Origin: Gp6-AA40 sp032156805
GTDB lineage: Bacteria; Acidobacteriota; Vicinamibacteria; Vicinamibacterales; UBA2999
DNA: 64,000 nt
Direction: 5' to 3'
NCBI GenBank assembly: GCA_032156805.1
Contig: JALDXQ010000007.1
Span: forward strand, 12,725-76,724
How positions within the stretch are numbered: the first letter of the stretch is position 1; every line of letters begins with the position of its first letter. Positions 41,162 to 48,840 of this stretch are shown here, in pieces. Both the position numbers and the translations under genes were made by a program. The notes under the pieces were generated by a model. It was not told the DNA's origin. It was given only the letters and a program-made list of their open reading frames with translations, and did not search any database.

Positions 41162-41228
41162 AGTTGGAAGTAAGTTGAAAAGTACTCTTCAACTTACTTC
41201 TTCACTTTGATCTTTGAACTCTAAACTT
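41142..41228. terminator. Nested inverted repeat between convergent genes (aagtt / aactt vocabulary)
   Basis: The inner stem GAAGTAAGTTGAA (41167-41179) pairs perfectly with TTCAACTTACTTC (41188-41200). The next stem is GTTCAAAG (41142-41149) with CTTTGAAC (41212-41219). AAGTTTA and TAAACTT words flank them. It covers the aminotransferase stop codon and lies before the convergent Tyr-rich gene. Confidence 0.75.
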
Positions 41229-41242
41229 GCGCGCTACGCGCG

Positions 41243-41713
41243 CTAGCGCCGCCCGTTGCTGCGCCCGTTGTCACCGTAGCGGACGTTGCTGCCGTAGCTG
41301 CGGTTGGCATAGCGGCTGTCAGATCGATAGCCCATTGCGCCCACGCCGCGGTAGTAGTCGGGCACGTTGTTGTTGCTGTAGTAGCGATTGTTGTTGTAGT
41401 AGCGCGGTGCGCCGCGATAGTAGCGCGGTGCCTTACCGTAGTAGTAGCCGGGTCGGCCGCGGTAGTACCTGGGCCCATACGCCGGGTATCGATGGTAGTA
41501 AGGCGGCGCGTAATACGGGTACGCGTACGGATATGGATATGGCACCGGGTACGTCGCGTAGGGCGGCCCATAGTACGGCGCACCATAGACGACGCCCGCG
41601 CTGACTCCCGGTACCGCCACACCCACACCCACGTGGACTTGCGCTGTTGCCGGCGTGGTCAGCAGGACCACTCCCAACGCCGCTCCAAGAATCCAGACAA
41701 CCCTGCGTCCCAT
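41243..41713 (-). CDS. Small exported Tyr/Pro/Gly-rich protein
   Basis: 156 residues from the ATG at 41713 (GGAGG upstream). The signal peptide (VVWILGAALGVVLLTTPATAQ) is followed by VHVGVGVAVPGVSAGVVYG, then a long Tyr-, Pro- and Gly-rich tract (YPVPYPYPYAYPYYAPPYY, RYYRGRPGYYYG) and a basic Asn/Arg-rich end. No catalytic motif is visible. Such sequences are disordered or adhesive and often surface-associated. Similar YXG-rich short proteins are common in Acidobacteria and Proteobacteria without known roles. Confidence 0.75.
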   Translation of the reverse strand: MGRRVVWILGAALGVVLLTTPATAQVHVGVGVAVPGVSAGVVYGAPYYGPPYATYPVPYPYPYAYPYYAPPYYHRYPAYGPRYYRGRPGYYYGKAPRYYRGAPRYYNNNRYYSNNNVPDYYRGVGAMGYRSDSRYANRSYGSNVRYGDNGRSNGRR

Positions 41714-41863
41714 GATGGCCTCCGTTGGAGTATCTCTGTGTGCGCTATGGGCGAACAAACCAGACGATGCAGCGAGTGTGCCAGCCGACCCGGCAATATT
41801 TCTTAACATTCGTCCAGATGAGCAGGCGCGCCGGTGTTCACGATACGTGACGCACTGACCTCC

Positions 41864-42343
41864 TCAACAGCGGGACTGGAGTCTCTGAACGAACTCCACC
41901 AAAAGGGTCGGAGGTGCGCCGCTGCTGGACGACGGCTTCACTTCACCCGAGATCTCTACTTTCGTGTTCACAAACGGCGAGAACTGACTCTCGATTCCCT
42001 CGAGCCGATAGCCGCCCTTGCTGATCTGCTTCGCGAGCTCCGACCCGCCGGTGCCCGGCGGAAGCCGGTTGACGCGCTGAGGACTGGTCAGCACGTAGCG
42101 CGTGTCCACCGGTGTGTTTGCGTCGGGCTTGCTATCGTCGATCCCGTTGCTGGCGATCCCCTTCGGCGCGCGCTGCAGGCATCCGGTCAACGTGATGCGG
42201 TCGGCAAGATTCGGCGGATCGGGCTGGACCGTTCCGGGAGTCGGATTGCCACCGCTGATCGGCTTGCCGCCAGACTGCGCCAGCATGACGCTCGAGGCAG
42301 CCACGAGCGCGAATAGCGCACCCGCCCACGGCGCTCGACACAT
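41864..42343 (-). CDS. Exported protein of unknown function
   Basis: 159 residues. Signal peptide (GALFALVAASSVMLAQ), a Gly/Pro-rich linker, then a small beta-domain that includes ITLTGCLQRAPKG, DTRYVLTSPQ, KGGYRLEGIESQFSPFVN, TKVEISGEVKPS and a C-terminal Cys. The pattern TGCLQ.. Y.L followed by GEV resembles small OB-like secreted domains seen in Acidobacteria. It starts directly after the stop of the upstream cytochrome gene with no spacer and is probably co-translated with it. Confidence 0.6.
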   Translation of the reverse strand: MCRAPWAGALFALVAASSVMLAQSGGKPISGGNPTPGTVQPDPPNLADRITLTGCLQRAPKGIASNGIDDSKPDANTPVDTRYVLTSPQRVNRLPPGTGGSELAKQISKGGYRLEGIESQFSPFVNTKVEISGEVKPSSSSGAPPTLLVEFVQRLQSRC

Positions 42344-43732
42344 TTACGCACCGTCTCCAATTGCGACAAAGCGACCGAGCTTGAGCACCTGGTTCGGATC
42401 CACCTTCGAATCGATCAACACTCCGAAGAAGGGCGCCATCATCTCTTCCCACGTCATCCGGCCCAGGTGGACCGTGCGATCGGGGTTCGGATTGAACCGG
42501 TTCGCCTTGGAGTTGTCGTAATACGCGTCGACGTACATCCTCGTTCCCTTCGGCACGCGAAGCGGCCTGGCGGGCTGATAGAGAAGCTGCCAGTTGAAGT
42601 CGTACTTCGGCACGTTCAGGACGATCTGATCACGGCCGTCCGGATAGACGAGGTGATACGTCATGCTCTTGCCGCGCACGTGCATGTGAGGCATGAACTC
42701 GACCAGCTCCACGTCGGCCATGAACGTGAGATCGAACGGCGGGCTCTTGTAGTTCGCCTCGTTCGGCGGAATCGCGAAGTCGGGACCGCCGCCTACGATG
42801 CCGTAAGACATCCAGCGTTTCGCTGGCGGCTTGTCAGCGACGGTGAAGCCGATGAGCGGCCGGTCAACGACCTCTTTGCCGTTCGGTGTGTAGTGGACCT
42901 GGATCGAGATATCGGTTCCGGCCGGAACCAGCTTGCCTGCACCGAACTTGCGATAGTCGTCCGCATCTCTGCCGGGCACGAAGCAGTTGAAGCCGCCGCC
43001 GACGTCGGCACCCGGACGCCTGCCGGGGCCCGATCGTCCGCCTTCAGTCTCACGCGGCGGGTTGCCGCCGCCGATCGCCGCTCCCTCCTCGTCTCGATCG
43101 GACTCCGACCAGTTCGGCACGTAGTACTTCGCGTCAGGCCGATGGGCGACGAATGTGAAGCAGATGTGGTGCGTCACTTCGACCACGCTTGGCTTGATCT
43201 CGAGCGAGGTGATCCACGTGTCCTTCGTGAAGCCGCTCGGAATCAAGTAGGTGATCCACTCGACGACGTCATTCTTGGTGTGCGCGGGCACGCGGAACTC
43301 GGGGCCTCTGACGATGACGTCCGGCGTGATCTGCCAGCCGTCGGCTGGCCAGTCGACTGGTGGAGGCGCGTCCTTCGGGTCGCCCTCGGTGGCACCGGTG
43401 TCGGCCCACTTCGCGATCGTCTCGATGTCTTTCTGCGAGAGCGATCGATCGTTGGCAAAGGGACCGTGCGCGGGATCGGCGAACCACGGCGGCATCTCCC
43501 GGCTCTCGACCTTGGCTTTCATCGATCGCGCCCACGGGCGCGCATCGCGGTAGCTCACGAGCGACATCGGCGCCATCTGCCCGGGGCGATGGCACGACTG
43601 ACAGTTCTTCTGGAGGATAGGAAGGACGTGCTTGCTGAAGGTGACCGGGTCGTCAGCGGCCGACGTGCGCGTGTGACTGGCCGCCACGGCCATGATTCCG
43701 ACGAGAAAAGCCGCGAAACCATACCGCAACAT
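42344..43732 (-). CDS. Exported cytochrome c / copper monooxygenase-like protein
   Basis: 462 residues with a signal peptide (AAFLVGIMAVAASHTRTSA). A single haem motif sits in ILQKNCQSCHRPGQMAPMSL, followed by the conserved REMPPWFADPAHG block. The C-terminal two thirds resemble a type II copper monooxygenase fold, with VVEVTHHICFTFV, ISIQVHYTPNG and FMPHMHVRGKSMTY (His-rich, possible copper ligands) and the YDFNWQLLYQP strand shared with the paralogue at 5392. It lacks the TPRs of that paralogue. The substrate is unknown. The small exported protein at 41864 follows without a gap. Confidence 0.8.
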   Translation of the reverse strand: MLRYGFAAFLVGIMAVAASHTRTSAADDPVTFSKHVLPILQKNCQSCHRPGQMAPMSLVSYRDARPWARSMKAKVESREMPPWFADPAHGPFANDRSLSQKDIETIAKWADTGATEGDPKDAPPPVDWPADGWQITPDVIVRGPEFRVPAHTKNDVVEWITYLIPSGFTKDTWITSLEIKPSVVEVTHHICFTFVAHRPDAKYYVPNWSESDRDEEGAAIGGGNPPRETEGGRSGPGRRPGADVGGGFNCFVPGRDADDYRKFGAGKLVPAGTDISIQVHYTPNGKEVVDRPLIGFTVADKPPAKRWMSYGIVGGGPDFAIPPNEANYKSPPFDLTFMADVELVEFMPHMHVRGKSMTYHLVYPDGRDQIVLNVPKYDFNWQLLYQPARPLRVPKGTRMYVDAYYDNSKANRFNPNPDRTVHLGRMTWEEMMAPFFGVLIDSKVDPNQVLKLGRFVAIGDGA

Positions 43733-43771
43733 AGTGACGCTCCTGATGGTGAGCCTACCTTAGCACGACGA

Positions 43772-44980
43772 CTAGCGTAGCGTCCTGAAGAAGCCGCGGA
43801 TGTCGTCGACGAGAAGATTGGGTTCCTCCAGCGCCGCGAAGTGACCGCCTCTTGGCATCTCGGTCCAGCGCGTGACGTTGTATTGGGCTTCGACCCAGCG
43901 ACGGGGAGCGATGCTGATTTCCTTGGGGAACACCGCGCATGCGGTAGGCACCTGCACCTTCCCCTGTGGCGGCTTCGCCCGCTGATTCTCGTAGTAGATC
44001 CGGGCGGACGAGGTGCCCGACTGCGTGACCCAATAGATCGCGATGTTGGTCAGTAGTTCATCTCTCGTGAACACTTTCTCCACGTTGCCCTCAGAGTCGC
44101 TCCATGACCGGAACTTCTCGACGATCCACGCCGCCAGCCCGGCGGGGGAATCATCCAACCCGTAGCCGACCGTCTGCGGCTTCGTGCTCTGCTCGAGGAA
44201 GTAGCCGCGTTCGTTGTCGAAGAATGCCGAACGGGCGCGCGTGCGCTCGAGTTCGGCGGGCGTCACGCCTTCATTCGGATCCTTCGCGCCGGGTGGCGGG
44301 CCGGCGAGACAGAAATTCAGGTGCAGGCCTGCGACGTGACTGGCGTCGTTCAGAGCCGCGAAGCGACTGATCGAACTGCCCCAGTCGCCACCCTGCAGTC
44401 CGTACTTGGTGTACTCGAGCCGCGCCATCAGCTTCGCGAGGATCGCGGCCATGCGCTCGGGACCGTAGCCTCTCTCCGTTGGTTTGCTCGAAAAACCAAA
44501 CCCCGGAATCGACATCGCCACGACGTGAAAGGCATCGTCAGCGTTACCGCCGTGTGAAACCGGGTCGGTCAGCGGACCGATGATCTTCGTGAACTCGGAG
44601 ATCGAACCTGGCCAGCCGTGAGTGATGGCGAGCGCCATCGCCTTCGGGTTCTTCGATCGCTGGTGAATGAAGTGGACGTCGATGCCGTCGATGTTGGTCG
44701 TGAACTGATCGAACTGATTGAGCCGGCGTTCGGCGGCACGCCAGTCGAACGTGTCGCGCCAGTAGGAAACCAGCTCCTTGAGGTAGGCGAGGTTCGTGCC
44801 GTAGTCCCAGTTCGAGCCGGTGATCTCGCCTGGAAAGCGCGTGCGCGCGAGACGTTCCTTCAGATCAGTGAGTGTGGCGTCCGGTACGTTCACCTTGAAC
44901 GGAACGATCCTTTCCTCCTGGGCTCGAGGCGCGACACAACTCAACACCACCAGCGCACTGGCGCATGCAATCCGGATCAT
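43772..44980 (-). CDS. Exported epoxide hydrolase (microsomal type)
   Basis: 402 residues with a signal peptide (IACASALVVLSCVAPRAQ). An N-terminal EHN domain (about 25-135: LTDLKERLARTRFPGEITGS; WDYGTNLAYLKELVSYWRDT) precedes the alpha/beta hydrolase core. Core signatures are the oxyanion segment THGWPGSISEFTKII, the nucleophile elbow GLQGGDWGSSISR with Asp as nucleophile, and the C-terminal His region WTEMPRGGHFAALEEP. It hydrates epoxides to diols. Juvenile-hormone-type or detoxification substrates are possible. Confidence 0.88.
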   Translation of the reverse strand: MIRIACASALVVLSCVAPRAQEERIVPFKVNVPDATLTDLKERLARTRFPGEITGSNWDYGTNLAYLKELVSYWRDTFDWRAAERRLNQFDQFTTNIDGIDVHFIHQRSKNPKAMALAITHGWPGSISEFTKIIGPLTDPVSHGGNADDAFHVVAMSIPGFGFSSKPTERGYGPERMAAILAKLMARLEYTKYGLQGGDWGSSISRFAALNDASHVAGLHLNFCLAGPPPGAKDPNEGVTPAELERTRARSAFFDNERGYFLEQSTKPQTVGYGLDDSPAGLAAWIVEKFRSWSDSEGNVEKVFTRDELLTNIAIYWVTQSGTSSARIYYENQRAKPPQGKVQVPTACAVFPKEISIAPRRWVEAQYNVTRWTEMPRGGHFAALEEPNLLVDDIRGFFRTLR

Positions 44981-44984
44981 TTGA

Positions 44985-45150
44985 GTTTCGGCGATCTGTG
45001 AGTGTTGATTTGTCGTTGATTGTCGATTTGTGATTCTTGATTCAGGTTGCTGAAGTCAGGCATCGTGGCGCGAATCGATGCGTCAACCGATCGACAATCA
45101 GCACTCAACGACGAATCAACCATCAGAAATCACAGGTCAATAATTGCCGC
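44985..45150. repeat. Inverted word tract in a tandem junction (ttgatt / aatcaa)
   Basis: The left half (about 45000-45050) reads TTGATTTGTCGTTGATTGTC. The right half (about 45085-45125) carries GACAATCAG and CAACGACGAATCAA, an imperfect complement. It lies between two minus-strand genes, downstream of one and upstream of the other. Confidence 0.6.
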
Positions 45151-45156
45151 CATGGT

Positions 45157-46086
45157 TCACGGTTGCGACGATGTTTTAGCAGCCGCCGCCTCCTGATCGC
45201 GCTTCCGGCCGAAGCTCAGTGCGTTCGGCAGCGCGTAGTTCCCTTCATGACAGGAGTACTCGAACATCTCATACGTGTCGTCCCGATTGAGCGGCAACGC
45301 GACGGTCCACGGCTTCGAGTACACCTTCGGATCGTTGATCGTCACGGTGTACTCGATGCTGTCAGCGCTGGTCCGCGTGAATCGCTCGACGACCTGCAGC
45401 TGCTCTGACTGCGGGATGCCGCGCATGCGGCCGGTGGCCGCGCTCGTCGCAATCGATCCCTTGTTGTTGTAGTTGGTGCTCTCGACGACCAGCGTGTTCC
45501 CTTCCCATCGGCCACGCGGCTCACCGTTCCACTGCTTGATGTTCTCGCCCAGCCGCGGCCGCCCATCGATCGGGATGATGCGCGTTTCGTGAATCATCTC
45601 GAACACCATCACGACGAAGCCCGGGATCTGGATGAACTCGTATGCGTTGTTGTACCCGGCGGGGAACATGCCGGCAGGATGGCCGCGCGTGATGCAGCGG
45701 ACCCACGGCGTTTCGTGCTCGGGCGCGTCGGGGATGTGCGCGAGATCGTAGTCGCGCTTGTCCTCCGCCCACTTCATCACGGGCACGCGCCCATCGGGTG
45801 GGTCGACGACCATCGCCTTCCGCCTTTGACTGACTTGGTGATCGTGATCGGCGAACTCGGATGCGGGACCAACACCGGTGGCCGCGGTCGACCCGGCTGC
45901 CTGGGGCTGGGCCACGGGCGTCTCGAAGGGCGTGCTGTCGAAGTTGATCCAGATGCCCTGGATATCCGGCTGCCCATCAGGAGTACGGCCCTGCGTCCAC
46001 TTCTGGGCTGCGACGCTGCCGGTTGTGCACCACAGGGCCACTATCCCCAACGCGACCAATGCTGCTTGCCGCCACGCAGGTTTCAT
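45157..46086 (-). CDS. Uncharacterised exported protein, acidobacterial family (paralogue of 38490-39536)
   Basis: 309 residues with a signal peptide (AALVALGIVALWCTTGSVAA). Block for block it matches the protein at 38490: TPDGQPDIQGIWINF, CITRGHPAGMFPAGYNNAYE, FIQIPGFVVMVFEMIHETRI, IPIDGRPRLG, QWNGEPRGRWEGNTLVVEST, FTRTSADSIEYTVTINDPKV and FEYSCHEGNYALPNALS. The function is unknown. That two copies lie 6 kb apart suggests local duplication or divergence for different ligands. The epoxide hydrolase follows it on the same strand across a word tract. Confidence 0.75.
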   Translation of the reverse strand: MKPAWRQAALVALGIVALWCTTGSVAAQKWTQGRTPDGQPDIQGIWINFDSTPFETPVAQPQAAGSTAATGVGPASEFADHDHQVSQRRKAMVVDPPDGRVPVMKWAEDKRDYDLAHIPDAPEHETPWVRCITRGHPAGMFPAGYNNAYEFIQIPGFVVMVFEMIHETRIIPIDGRPRLGENIKQWNGEPRGRWEGNTLVVESTNYNNKGSIATSAATGRMRGIPQSEQLQVVERFTRTSADSIEYTVTINDPKVYSKPWTVALPLNRDDTYEMFEYSCHEGNYALPNALSFGRKRDQEAAAAKTSSQP

Positions 46087-46236
46087 GTCGGGCCTCCTGA
46101 GGCCGTCAATATTACTGCGTTCGACCCCTGGCCGGCATGATCGCCTGCGCTAGTAGTACACTCTGTCTTCTGTCCGGCTACCGCCTGCCGCTCAGGGCCT
46201 GGTCGCCCAGAGAAGTCGGACCCTTAACGAGAATCT

Positions 46237-47631
46237 GTGGCCGAACCCGGAGGAACGTCCCGAAAATTCGACAGATCCATTGTCGAGGGGCCCATCAGCC
46301 AGGCTGTGTGGAAGCTCGCATGGCCGACAATGCTGCAGAATGTCATCGCCGGGCTGCAGGGCATCATCGATCACGCAATGGTCGGGCATTTCGTGGGTTA
46401 CACCGCGAACGCGGCCATCGGTGTCAGCTGGCAGATCATCCTCGTCGTCATTGTCTTCATCAGCTCACTGTTCACCGGCATGGCCGTGCTGGTGGCGCGC
46501 TTTGCCGGGGCCAACGAGCCCGCCAAGGTCAACCGCGTTGTCTACCAGGCGTTTCTGACGGCGTTCGGGCTCTCGATCATCCTCGCAGCCGTCGGCTATT
46601 TCGTGGCGCCGTCGCTGCTCGTGCTCGTCAATGCCGAAGCGGCGGTGAAGGCAGAGGCACTGCCGTTCCTGCGCGCCATGTTCATGGGGATCTTCGGCTT
46701 GATGATGTTCTTCATGCTGAGCGGCGCGTTCCGTGCCGCGGGCGATCCGCGGACGCCGCTGCGACTCGGCGTGACGATGACCGTGCTGACGATCGCCTTC
46801 AACGTCATCCTGATCCCGATGTTCGGCACGATCGGCGCGGCGCTCGGGACGATTGCCAGCAGCACCTCGGTTGCCATTTATGGCATCTGGAAGGTCACGC
46901 GTCCCGATGCCGTCATTCATTTCGAGCGCGGCATGGACATGAAGCCCGACTTCGGGATCATCCGGTCGCTCTTCCGCTTCGGGCTGCCGACCGGTGTGCA
47001 GGGCATCGCGATGAACGTCGGAGGCGTGCTCCTGTTGCGGTTCATCGGATCGCTCGAGCACAGTGCGGCGGCGCAGGCAGCGTACGCGGTTGGTTACACC
47101 GAGTTGTTCTCGCTGATCACCTGGACGTCGGTCGGTCTCATGGGGGCGGCGGCGACCATCGCCGGTCAGAACCTGGGCGCGGGTAACCCTGAACGTGCCG
47201 GCCAAGGCGTGCGCGTGGCTGCGCGCTACGGGTTCGGTGTGGCGGCCGTTGTCGGCCTGATGTTTCTGCTCATCCCAGGTTACCTGCTGGCCGTATTCGG
47301 GATGACGGATGCGTTGGTGCTGAGCCTCGGCCGGCAGTTACTCATGTTCCTCAGCGTGTCAGGGCTCTTCATCACCGTGGCGCTCGCGTACACGGGTGGT
47401 CTGCAGGGCACCGGCGATACGCGCAGCCCACTGTACATCTCGATCGTCTCGCAGGTGGTCATCCCGCTCGGCCTCTGCACGCTGTTCCAGGCGGTGTATG
47501 GCCTGCAGGCGTTCCACATCTGGACCGCCATCCTCATCGGCCACGCCACGCGCGCCACGCTCAGCGTCGTGCGCTTCCGGCAGGGCAAGTGGCGAGGCAT
47601 CGCCGTGGATATCGAGCCTGCCAGGCCGTAG
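46237..47631 (+). CDS. MATE-family multidrug/Na+ efflux transporter
   Basis: 464 residues from the GTG at 46237. Twelve membrane segments are expected. The opening ISQAVWKLAWPTMLQNVIAG followed by LQGIIDHAMVGHF, the AFRAAGDPRTPLRLGVTM loop, and the second-half repeat VGLMGAAATIAGQNLGAGNP followed by ALAYTGGLQGTGDTRSPL are family hallmarks. MATE pumps exchange Na+ or H+ for cationic drugs or metabolites in the inner membrane. The gene is divergent from the secreted protein at 45157 across a 150-base region that has no clear regulatory motif. Confidence 0.92.
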   Translation: MAEPGGTSRKFDRSIVEGPISQAVWKLAWPTMLQNVIAGLQGIIDHAMVGHFVGYTANAAIGVSWQIILVVIVFISSLFTGMAVLVARFAGANEPAKVNRVVYQAFLTAFGLSIILAAVGYFVAPSLLVLVNAEAAVKAEALPFLRAMFMGIFGLMMFFMLSGAFRAAGDPRTPLRLGVTMTVLTIAFNVILIPMFGTIGAALGTIASSTSVAIYGIWKVTRPDAVIHFERGMDMKPDFGIIRSLFRFGLPTGVQGIAMNVGGVLLLRFIGSLEHSAAAQAAYAVGYTELFSLITWTSVGLMGAAATIAGQNLGAGNPERAGQGVRVAARYGFGVAAVVGLMFLLIPGYLLAVFGMTDALVLSLGRQLLMFLSVSGLFITVALAYTGGLQGTGDTRSPLYISIVSQVVIPLGLCTLFQAVYGLQAFHIWTAILIGHATRATLSVVRFRQGKWRGIAVDIEPARP

Positions 47632-47688
47632 TCCCCAGTCCAACAACCGATCGACAATCTCCGATCAAAGATCGACAATGTAGTACCG

Positions 47689-48753
47689 ATGCCTCCTAAT
47701 TGATCCCGCTACCGACGAAACCTCGCACTATACCTTCCATACCAAATCGCCACCGTCGAAGGCGTCATGGACGGCCTCTATCTCCTGTGGTGGGTGCAGG
47801 AGAAACAGATGTCGCCTGCGCTCGTGGCCGCGACGATGGCCGCCGGCGATCTCCTGTTGATGGCGCTCGAGATCCCGACCGGCTGGTTTGCCGATCGATT
47901 TGGAAACCGTCGCAGCCTGATTCTCGGATCGATTGTCCAGGTCGCCGGCATGATCTGCTGCTGGCTGGCCGATGGCGTTCCGGGTCTCTTCCTTGCCTGC
48001 GCTCTCGTTGCGGTCGGTGATGCGTTCAGGTCCGGCGCCGATCAGGCTCTGCTCTACCGCTCGTGCGTGGCGCTCGGTCGCGAAGGCTCTTTCCAGCGGA
48101 TCGAAGCACGGTCGCGCGCTGTGCAGGTCATCGCGCTCGCCGGCCTGATCGTAGGCGGCGGCGCGATCGTCACGACCTGGGGCTTTGCCGCAGGATGGGC
48201 GGCGGAAACACTTCTCTGCACGATCGGCGGCGTGATCGCCTGCGCGATGGTCGAGCCGCCCGCCAGCGGATCCGAAAACAAGGACGAGGAATCACCAGCG
48301 CCGCGAACGAGGATTCCGTGGCGGATCGCGGCCGTCGTGATTCTTCCGCTGGCGATGCTCGACGCTCTCACAGCGGCAGGATCGTTCGTTCTGCAGACGA
48401 GCGGCGGAAGCAGCCCAGGTCAAATCACGATACTCGTTGCGCTCATCACGCTGGCGGACGCCGCGGGATCGGCTCTGGCGATGCGTCTGCCTGCCGCGGG
48501 GCTGCGCACGCAGGTCGCGCTTGGATTAGCGGGAGCGGTCATCGCAGGCGTCGCCATCGCAGTGCCGACGACACTCATTCCCTCGATCATCGCGCTCGCG
48601 TTCGCAACCGGTCTTTCGCATCCACTGCGTGCCGCAGCGATCCAGCGGTTGGCAAGTGACGACATGCGCGCACGTGCTGCGTCCGCCGCAAGCGCGTGCG
48701 ACATGGCGCTGTCTACACTCTTCCTGCTACTTGCGGGGAGTTTGTTGGCGTGA
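47689..48753 (+). CDS. MFS transporter, N-terminus interrupted by an in-frame TGA
   Basis: From the ATG at 47767 this gives 328 residues with about ten membrane segments (LVAATMAAGDLLLMALEIPT; the GWFADRFGNRRSLILGS loop is the MFS motif A). Upstream in the same frame the codons read RRNLALYLPYQIATVEGVMD, a natural first membrane segment. An ATG at 47689 leads into them but meets TGA at codon 5 (47701-47703). No start codon lies between the TGA and 47767. So TM1 is either lost, the stop is read through, or the base is a sequencing error. The transporter also ends early, at about 354 residues. Confidence 0.7.
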
Positions 48754-48785
48754 TCGCTAGAGCCGAGCACGTAAACGGCGTTGTA

Positions 48786-48840
48786 CGGAGGCCACGGCGT
48801 GGCTCCGTGACGAACCGTTTTCTCCGGCGAGACTCCGTTA
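48786..48840. repeat. Dispersed intergenic repeat, copy 2, with adjoining hairpin
   Basis: CTCCGTGACGAACCGTTT followed by TCTCCGGCGAGACTCCGTTA at 48803-48840 is the second copy of the element at 27350. Directly before it, CGGAGGCCAC and GTGGCTCCG form a hairpin around GGC. It fills the gap between the convergent MFS and fusion-kinase genes. Confidence 0.65.
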
